From an uncultured Erysipelotrichaceae bacterium (GTDB taxonomy: Bacteria > Bacillota_I > Bacilli_A > Erysipelotrichales > Erysipelotrichaceae), in NCBI GenBank assembly GCA_902795905.1, contig CADBMY010000187.1, positions 1 to 6,419 of the forward strand: 6,419 nucleotides of DNA, written 5' to 3'. The translations under genes were made by a program, and so were the position numbers. This document shows, piece by piece, positions 1 through 4,596 of this stretch; positions within the stretch are counted from its first letter, which is position 1, and every line of letters begins with the position of its first letter. The notes under the pieces are model-generated. The model made no database searches and was not told the DNA's origin. It was given only the letters and a program-made list of their open reading frames with translations.

Positions 1-21
1 AAAGCGAACTTTTTAGTCTGA

Positions 22-642
22 TCAGAGCTTGTCAAAGCCGTAGATCTGCATCGTGCTTTCGCCGTTATGGATACGCTCGAGGATCTCCTGTTCCTTGGCA
101 AACTTCTTCAGGGCTGCCGGGATCACGGTATCTTCATCTTCCTTGTGGATAACAATGACACCGTCTCCGTCACCGAAGATCAGATCTCCGGGATATACCG
201 TGACATTGCCTACGCATACCGGTACATTGATGCGGGCATGCGTCTTCTTGACCGTAGGGGCAGGACAGTAGCCGATGGAATAGACCGGGAAACGCAGTTC
301 CCTGATGTCTTCTCTGTCCCGGCAGGATCCGTTGATGACAACACCTGCGATACCTTTGACCTTGCATGCGGATGCCATCATATCGCCGAAGTGTCCGCCT
401 CTGGTGAATCCTTTCGTATCAAAGATCAGCACATCTCCCTCACCGGCTGCTTCCATGCCCTGATGCAGAGCCAGATTGTCACCGGGAGCACAGTCAACAG
501 TTACTGCCCTGCCGATCATCTTCAGTGTCGGATCTACAGGCTGGATACAGGGATCCATAACGCCTCCGTTGGGGTTATTATCCGCAAAGTTGCCTGTAGG
601 CAGGCGTAACAGCTGTTCTTTCAGTTCTTTTGTCAGTTCCAT
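22..642 (-). CDS. RraA family protein (HMG/CHA aldolase-like, demethylmenaquinone methyltransferase-like fold)
   Basis: 206 aa, a typical length for single-domain RraA/Pfam Methyltransf_6 proteins. The family fold is recognisable throughout: GDN at residues 54-56, GGHFGDMMA at 82-90, the central glycine-rich strand VVINGSCRDR at 101-110, and PGDLIFGDGDGVIVI at 151-165. R108 and D109 match the conserved Arg-Asp pair that in characterised aldolase members binds the substrate carboxylate and the divalent metal. Family members include 4-hydroxy-4-methyl-2-oxoglutarate/oxaloacetate aldolases and the RNase E regulator RraA. Retention of the RD pair favours an enzymatic metal-dependent lyase over a pure RNase E regulator, but the substrate is unknown. 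The protein should be cytoplasmic: no signal peptide or membrane segment is seen. The ATG start at 640-642 is supported by AAAGGAG (minus strand, 651-657) 8 nt upstream. It is divergent from an MFS transporter and shares a 185-bp regulatory region with it, suggesting joint control. Its terminator, if any, lies beyond the left edge. Confidence 0.9.
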   Translation of the reverse strand: MELTKELKEQLLRLPTGNFADNNPNGGVMDPCIQPVDPTLKMIGRAVTVDCAPGDNLALHQGMEAAGEGDVLIFDTKGFTRGGHFGDMMASACKVKGIAGVVINGSCRDREDIRELRFPVYSIGYCPAPTVKKTHARINVPVCVGNVTVYPGDLIFGDGDGVIVIHKEDEDTVIPAALKKFAKEQEILERIHNGESTMQIYGFDKL

Positions 643-668
643 ACGTCATACTCCTTTGATTCATTATT

Positions 669-698
669 ACTATACCAGTGATGCAGATAGTGCAGTAA
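669..698 (-). promoter_or_regulatory. Probable sigma-A-type promoter of the RraA-family gene (extended -10)
   Basis: On the minus strand TATAGT lies at 674-669, preceded directly by TGG, giving a TGn extended -10. A weak -35 candidate TTACTG lies at 698-693 with an 18-bp spacer. The predicted start near 662 leaves a leader of about 20 nt holding the ribosome binding site. Called by pattern only. Confidence 0.5.
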
Positions 699-733
699 GA
701 ATTATCACCAAAATTCGTGAATCATATAGTTTT

Positions 734-781
734 GTACAGTACGTAGATAGGATATTTATATAAATGATAAATATTTTGTCA
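734..781. promoter_or_regulatory. Palindrome cluster in divergent intergenic region, candidate operator(s)
   Basis: Three inverted repeats sit between the divergent promoters. GTACAGTAC (734-742) is a perfect odd-centred palindrome. ATTTATATAAAT (754-765) is a perfect 12-bp palindrome. TGATAAATATTTTGTCA (765-781) has the form TGAnAAAnnnTTTnTCA and ends inside the -35 box of the transporter promoter (776-781). A repressor bound to the last site would cover that -35. No regulator gene is present in the window and the matching family is not identified. AT-rich DNA yields short palindromes by chance, so the operator role is an inference. Confidence 0.4.
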
Positions 782-804
782 TATTGATAACTTTGTGCTA
801 GCAT
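776..804 (+). promoter_or_regulatory. Probable sigma-A-type promoter of the MFS transporter gene
   Basis: TTGTCA (-35, 776-781) and TAGCAT (-10, 799-804) are separated by exactly 17 bp. TGC directly before the -10 (796-798) makes it a TGn extended -10. Transcription should start near 811, giving a leader of about 17 nt before the ATG at 828. The -35 overlaps the palindromic site at 765-781. Confidence 0.6.
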
Positions 805-827
805 AGTCGTATGCAGAGGGGTAATTT

Positions 828-2108
828 ATGACTACAACGAATAGTAATTCCGTATTAAACATACCTGCGTTCTGGAAAGCCCAGATGCAGGACTGGCGGG
901 TAACCGTCATCCGTACATCCCTTGAACGTCTTGGGTACAAAATGATCCTCCCTTATCTGACCCTGTATGTAGTCATGCTGGGGGCAACCAAGACCCAGTA
1001 TGGATATATCAGCAGTCTGGGTATGATCCTGGGCGGTCTGCTGGCACCGGTGATCGGTTCCATCATTGACCGTGCAGGACCGAAGAAAGTATATATCTTC
1101 GGTATCTGCGTGCTTGCCGGCGGGTATCTGGCCCTGGCTTCGGCGAAGATCTGGCAGGTGGCAGCTCTTGGTGTCTTCCTGCATGCGATGGGACAGAGAC
1201 TGGGCGGACAGAGCTGTGCAACGATCTGCGGCAACTGTCTGGCCAACTGTGACAGAGCCAAGGGCATGCTGGTGTGTGAATCACTGGCTGCCGGTATTCT
1301 GGGTATGGTTGGTCCGATGTTATCCGGTTGGATCCTTGTCAATATGATGGGTGTTCAGGGTGTTCCTACGGATCCCAACAGTATCCGTCCGTTATTCTAC
1401 ATTGCACTGTTCTTTACGATCATTTCCCTGCTGATCATCATCTTCAAGCTCTCCTTCAAGAGCTGGGGAACAGCAGGCAAGAAGGAAACACATATCTTCC
1501 GTGACGGTATTGCGATCCTGAAGGCAGACAAGAACTGCCGGAAGTGGATGCTGATTGCGGCGATCGGCGGTATGCCGATGGCGATGGTCACACCGTATGT
1601 ACAGGTCTTTGCGGCAGAGGCGAAGAGTGCCAGTGCAGCAACCCTTGCGGCAATGGTTACAGCGACTGCTCTGACCAGTGTTGTCTGCGGTTATGTGATG
1701 GGCATCATCAGTGACAAATACGGCAGAAAGCCTGTCCTGTTTGTGACGATCGCATTATATCTGGTCGGCATGGGTCTGCTTGTGGCAGGACATGGCGCAG
1801 GTATCCTGATCCTTGTCGGTATGCTTCAGGGCTTCCAGGAGATCGGTGCTACTGTAGCCGGTTCCATTGCACATGAGCTTGTACCGCACAGGATCATGGG
1901 ACGCTGGATCGGTGCAACAAGCATGTTTACAGCAATCTTCAGTGCTCTGATGACAGCGCTGAGCGGTGTTGTCTATGACAATATCGGCGGTCAGTGGGTC
2001 TTCATCATCTACATCCTGTGTGAACTGTTTATCCGTGTACCGCTGCTGATCAGCCTGCCGGAGACACTGACACATAAAGTAGACGAAGAAAAATTTGCAA
2101 ATATCTGA
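828..2108 (+). CDS. Major facilitator superfamily (MFS) transporter, 12 transmembrane helices
   Basis: 426 aa, the usual length of a 12-helix MFS secondary carrier in the cytoplasmic membrane. The MFS motif A is clear in loop 2-3 (G77, D81, R82, G84, K86, K87) and repeated in loop 8-9 (G292, D296, G299, R300, K301), as expected from the two six-helix halves. Hydrophobic segments fall roughly at 36-54, 58-80, 88-106, 110-140, 146-172, 188-208, 240-262, 272-295, 302-322, 324-348, 362-384 and 388-410. The central charged loop is about 210-238. Helix 4 carries cysteines at 130, 134, 137 and 141, an unusual face. The ATG is supported by AGAGGGGT at 815-822, 5 nt upstream. The gene is divergent from the RraA-family gene and followed by a strong terminator, so it is probably monocistronic. 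Substrate and direction of transport are unknown; beside two metabolic enzymes, import of a small organic acid or similar compound is a guess, and drug-type efflux is not excluded. Confidence 0.92.
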   Translation: MTTTNSNSVLNIPAFWKAQMQDWRVTVIRTSLERLGYKMILPYLTLYVVMLGATKTQYGYISSLGMILGGLLAPVIGSIIDRAGPKKVYIFGICVLAGGYLALASAKIWQVAALGVFLHAMGQRLGGQSCATICGNCLANCDRAKGMLVCESLAAGILGMVGPMLSGWILVNMMGVQGVPTDPNSIRPLFYIALFFTIISLLIIIFKLSFKSWGTAGKKETHIFRDGIAILKADKNCRKWMLIAAIGGMPMAMVTPYVQVFAAEAKSASAATLAAMVTATALTSVVCGYVMGIISDKYGRKPVLFVTIALYLVGMGLLVAGHGAGILILVGMLQGFQEIGATVAGSIAHELVPHRIMGRWIGATSMFTAIFSALMTALSGVVYDNIGGQWVFIIYILCELFIRVPLLISLPETLTHKVDEEKFANI

Positions 2109-2109
2109 G

Positions 2110-2143
2110 AATGTCTGCGGTAAAACCGCTGACATTTTCTTTT
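2110..2143 (+). terminator. Rho-independent terminator after the MFS gene
   Basis: AATGTCTGCGGT (2110-2121) pairs with ACCGCTGACATT (2125-2136) around a 3-nt loop, a 12-bp stem with one T-T mismatch. TTTTCTTTT follows directly. The stem begins one base after the transporter stop codon, so the transporter is separated from the downstream hydrolase transcript. Confidence 0.88.
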
Positions 2144-2166
2144 CCGCAGGTCTTTTTCCCGGCAGT

Positions 2167-2175
2167 TGCTATACT
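2167..2175 (+). promoter_or_regulatory. Probable extended -10 promoter of the MBL-fold hydrolase gene
   Basis: TGCTATACT is a TGn extended -10 with a 5/6 -10 hexamer (2170-2175). No good -35 is present at 16-18 bp spacing, which is typical where the extended -10 compensates. It lies between the upstream terminator and the start at 2206, giving a leader of roughly 25 nt. Confidence 0.5.
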
Positions 2176-2205
2176 GAAATTAACAAAGAATGAAAGGAGA
2201 ACATC

Positions 2206-3123
2206 ATGGCATATAATGAGATGTTCAAAGCAACAGAGATCTTTCCGCGTACGTGGCAGATCACCTATGCATTTGCGGATTTTGGCGGCTATCCGAAGAT
2301 GAATCCTGTATTCTGTTACCTGCTGGACGGGGACGAATATGCACTGGTCATTGACACAATGTACGGATACGGCAATCTGCGTGCCTTCTGTGAGACACTC
2401 ACGGACAAACCGATGAAGGTCGTCAACACACATTTCCACGGCGATCATATCGGGGGCAATTATCATTTTGATGTGGCGTATATCCACTGGCGGGATCTGC
2501 CTTACTTCTACGGCAAGAATAATCCGATGCCGGGTCCGGGTTTCCCCAAGACACAGGAAGCAATCTTTGAGAGAGCGAAGAGCCATGCCCTGCCCGAATA
2601 TGCGGATAAGCTGGATATCAATGATTTCAAGGCACCGGAACCGATGGAAGTCTATACGATCGAAGATGGAGATATCTTCGACCTCGGTGACAGACAGATC
2701 GAAGTGATCTGGGTCGGCGGACATTCTCCGGGCTGTATCGCACTGCTGGACAGGAAGAACAGATGTGCATTCACCGGTGACTGCTGCAACTCCAATACGC
2801 TCTGCAGCGGTGCCAATGCCCTGCCTGTTGAAGAGTATCTGGAAAACCTGCTGCACTTCTGGACCTTCCGTGATGAGATCGATATCACATACGGCGGACA
2901 TCAGGTACTGCCTCCCAGAGTAATCGAAGAAGGAATCGAACTCTGCGGACGTATCCTTGCCGGTACGGATGACAAAGTGGAAGCGGAGTCTTTCGGCAGA
3001 AAGACGATCTACGGTGCTGCCAGAGTACCCGGTAAGCTGGAGATGGTGGGAGGCAAGGTATTCAATATTGCCTATGATCCTAAACGTCTTCATAAAGAAC
3101 CGAAGAGACCCCAGAAGATCTAG
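2206..3123 (+). CDS. Metallo-beta-lactamase (MBL) fold hydrolase
   Basis: 305 aa, cytoplasmic by absence of a signal peptide. All zinc ligands of a two-metal MBL site are present: HFHGDH at residues 76-81 (H76, H78, D80, H81), H173 in GHSPG, the bridging D192 in FTGDC, and H232 in GGH. This supports an active hydrolase rather than a degenerate relative. The fold serves glyoxalase II, lactonases, beta-lactamases, alkylsulfatases and others; the GHSPG/TGD spacing is of the general glyoxalase II/lactonase-like type and the substrate cannot be assigned. About 50 residues between H81 and the next strand (roughly 95-150) form an insertion rich in Pro/Gly and then helical, likely a substrate lid. 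The C-terminal 60 residues extend past the core and end in a basic tail. The ATG is set by AAAGGAGA at 2193-2200. The gene is monocistronic between two terminators, on the same strand as the MFS transporter and possibly in the same pathway. Confidence 0.88.
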   Translation: MAYNEMFKATEIFPRTWQITYAFADFGGYPKMNPVFCYLLDGDEYALVIDTMYGYGNLRAFCETLTDKPMKVVNTHFHGDHIGGNYHFDVAYIHWRDLPYFYGKNNPMPGPGFPKTQEAIFERAKSHALPEYADKLDINDFKAPEPMEVYTIEDGDIFDLGDRQIEVIWVGGHSPGCIALLDRKNRCAFTGDCCNSNTLCSGANALPVEEYLENLLHFWTFRDEIDITYGGHQVLPPRVIEEGIELCGRILAGTDDKVEAESFGRKTIYGAARVPGKLEMVGGKVFNIAYDPKRLHKEPKRPQKI

Positions 3124-3132
3124 GGTATACAC

Positions 3133-3154
3133 AAAAGGGCCTCAGGGCCCTTTT
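3133..3154 (+). terminator. Rho-independent terminator after the MBL hydrolase gene
   Basis: AAAAGGGCC (3133-3141) pairs perfectly with GGCCCTTTT (3146-3154) around the loop TCAG. The arms carry A and T runs at their outer ends, so the structure could terminate from either direction. It starts 9 nt after the stop codon. Confidence 0.88.
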
Positions 3155-3157
3155 ATC

Positions 3158-3186
3158 ATGTCCGCATATCAGGAATCAGGTATAAT
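3158..3186 (+). promoter_or_regulatory. Probable promoter of the zinc-ribbon/DUF3160 operon
   Basis: A consensus TATAAT lies at 3181-3186. The hexamer 17 bp upstream, ATGTCC (3158-3163), matches a -35 at only 3 of 6 positions, so activity may depend on an activator or be low. A tandem ATCAGG repeat (3168-3173 and 3175-3180) lies directly upstream of the -10. Transcription would start near 3193, just before the GGAGG at 3205-3209. Confidence 0.55.
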
Positions 3187-3216
3187 ACAAAGTAAGAGAA
3201 TAACGGAGGTATCATC

Positions 3217-4584
3217 ATGTTTTGTCCAGTATGCGGAACTGAAATGCCGGATAATTCGGTATTTTGCGCTGTCTGCGGCACCAGACTCACAGAGGAACCT
3301 GCGGAGCCGGAAACAGCTGTATCCATCGAAGAACCGAAAGAAAATAAATGTCCTGTCTGCGGAGCGGTATTGCCCGAAGGAGCTTTGTTCTGTGCGGTGT
3401 GCGGTAACAGAGTAGCTGCGGAAACAGAGGAAGAACCTGTATCGGAAGAGATCCCGGTAATAGCCGAGCAGGAAGAGATTGCTGAAGAAGTGATCAAAGA
3501 GACGGCAGAAGAACCGGTGACGGAAGAAGTCCCGGAGACTGCAGTCACGACGGAAGAACCGGAAGAGACACCGGCACAGGTGACTGTTGAACCTGCAGAA
3601 GAAGTAAAGGAACCGGTAAAGACCGGCACGATATGCCCGCACTGCGGTACGGAACTGCCGGAGGGAGCTCTGTTCTGTGCGGTATGCGGAAACAGGATTG
3701 CTCCGGAAACGGAGGCAGAGCCTGTAACGGAAAAAGAACCGGAACCGGTGATCGTAAAGGCTGCTGGAGAACCGCAGGCACCGGTACAGTCAGAGCCGGA
3801 ACCGGTCTGTCCCAAGTGCGGTACGAAACTGCCGAAAGGGGCATCTTTCTGCAACAACTGCGGATATAACCTGAAGACCGGCAAGCCGGCAGGAAAAGCA
3901 GCACCGACGATCAAACTGCCGCCGGTAGACCTGAAGAAGTTTGCGGTGGTGAAAGACATGATCATTCATCCCGACAGAGATATCGAAGCGAACCTGCCGG
4001 TATGCATAGCTACGCTGATCGGCGGTATTGTGATCAATTCCCTGACGCTGAGAAACTTCTATATTCTGATCTTTAACATTGTTGTGAATACCGCAAAGAA
4101 GTTCGGTGTCAGCGCAAAGGGATCAGAGATCCGGGCTGCGAAGAGGGAGATGCTGAAGCTTCTTTCCGGAGGAAAGACATTCCTGTGGGGTATTCTGATC
4201 ACGGTCATCCTGTTTGTATTGATCACGCTGATCAGTATGCTGATCAACCGCCGTAAGGAAGAAAAGACGGATATCATCAAGCACTTAACTACAGCTGCCA
4301 GGATCATGTTTGCGCCGTTGGTGCTGTTACTGCTGGCTCTGATCATGAGCTTTGTGCCGGGTATCAGCTGTTTCCTGATGTTTATCGGGTTCATGCTGTT
4401 TATGGTGCTGATCATTGATCTGCTGAAGAATGTACATATATGGCCCCGTACACTGCTGTTTGTGCTGATTGCCTTTGCGGTCCTCTGTCTGTTTGGCAAG
4501 GGCTTTGCGTCAGCCGGCGGTGAGATCATTGAAGAACTGATCAACGAGCTGGATCTTGATGATCTGCTCTATTATCTGATGTAA
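3217..4584 (+). CDS. Membrane protein with four N-terminal zinc ribbons
   Basis: 455 aa with two clear parts. The first half holds four zinc-ribbon modules, each with the same CxxC-x10-CxxC spacing: cysteines 3/6/17/20, 45/48/59/62, 140/143/154/157 and 198/201/212/215. They resemble the short zinc_ribbon_2/DZR-type modules common at the N-termini of Bacillota membrane proteins. Linkers, especially 66-137, are dominated by Glu, Pro, Val and Thr and are likely disordered and acidic. From about 258 the protein becomes hydrophobic, with likely membrane segments near 260-290, 322-343, 364-402 (probably two) and 410-430, and a short acidic tail. No signal peptide is present, and zinc ribbons with free CxxC pairs fit a cytoplasmic location. 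GGAGGT at 3205-3210 sets the ATG. It is the first gene of an operon with the sigma-like/DUF3160 gene 12 nt downstream. Function is unknown; a scaffold or assembly role at the membrane is a guess. The CxxC pairs might instead bind another metal or respond to redox. Confidence 0.85.
   Translation: MFCPVCGTEMPDNSVFCAVCGTRLTEEPAEPETAVSIEEPKENKCPVCGAVLPEGALFCAVCGNRVAAETEEEPVSEEIPVIAEQEEIAEEVIKETAEEPVTEEVPETAVTTEEPEETPAQVTVEPAEEVKEPVKTGTICPHCGTELPEGALFCAVCGNRIAPETEAEPVTEKEPEPVIVKAAGEPQAPVQSEPEPVCPKCGTKLPKGASFCNNCGYNLKTGKPAGKAAPTIKLPPVDLKKFAVVKDMIIHPDRDIEANLPVCIATLIGGIVINSLTLRNFYILIFNIVVNTAKKFGVSAKGSEIRAAKREMLKLLSGGKTFLWGILITVILFVLITLISMLINRRKEEKTDIIKHLTTAARIMFAPLVLLLLALIMSFVPGISCFLMFIGFMLFMVLIIDLLKNVHIWPRTLLFVLIAFAVLCLFGKGFASAGGEIIEELINELDLDDLLYYLM
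3349..3696 (+). repeat. Internal repeat: near-identical zinc-ribbon modules 2 and 3
   Basis: The segments 3349-3411 and 3634-3696 encode 21-residue zinc ribbons identical at 18 positions; differences are V47/H142, A50/T145 and V51/E146. Both contain LPEGALFCAVCGNR. At the DNA level many third positions differ, so this is an older duplication kept by selection rather than a fresh tandem copy. Modules 1 and 4 are more diverged. The entry spans both copies and the linker between them. Confidence 0.75.
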
Positions 4585-4589
4585 GGAAG
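4583..4589 (+). promoter_or_regulatory. Ribosome binding site overlapping the upstream stop codon
   Basis: AAGGAAG begins within the TAA stop of the zinc-ribbon gene and lies 7 nt before the ATG at 4597. The overlap fixes the start of the second gene and points to co-transcription, with possible translational coupling. Confidence 0.65.
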
Positions 4590-4596
4590 AATCACT

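Noticed and set aside
1..21. Possible terminator of the RraA-family gene
   Set aside because: Only 21 bases lie beyond the stop codon. An A/T-rich stretch is visible but no stem can be completed inside the window.
67..609. A 180-codon plus-strand open frame opposite the RraA-family gene
   Set aside because: The minus-strand frame contains the full RraA family pattern with a strong ribosome binding site; the plus-strand product is unrecognisable.
2050..3132. A 360-codon open frame on the minus strand opposite the MBL hydrolase
   Set aside because: The plus-strand frame has all MBL catalytic motifs, a good ribosome binding site and flanking terminators. The antisense product has no recognisable domain and its long open stretch is explained by the codon bias of the real gene.
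3349..3696. Zinc-ribbon repeats as a CRISPR-like or mobile repeat
   Set aside because: The repeat is in-frame protein duplication with many silent differences, with only two close copies and no regular spacers.
3156..3965. A 269-codon minus-strand open frame rich in Ser, Thr and Gly opposite the zinc-ribbon gene
   Set aside because: The low-complexity composition is the mirror of the Glu/Pro codons in the plus-strand linkers, and its repeats mirror the zinc-ribbon repeats. The plus-strand reading has conserved CxxC spacing.
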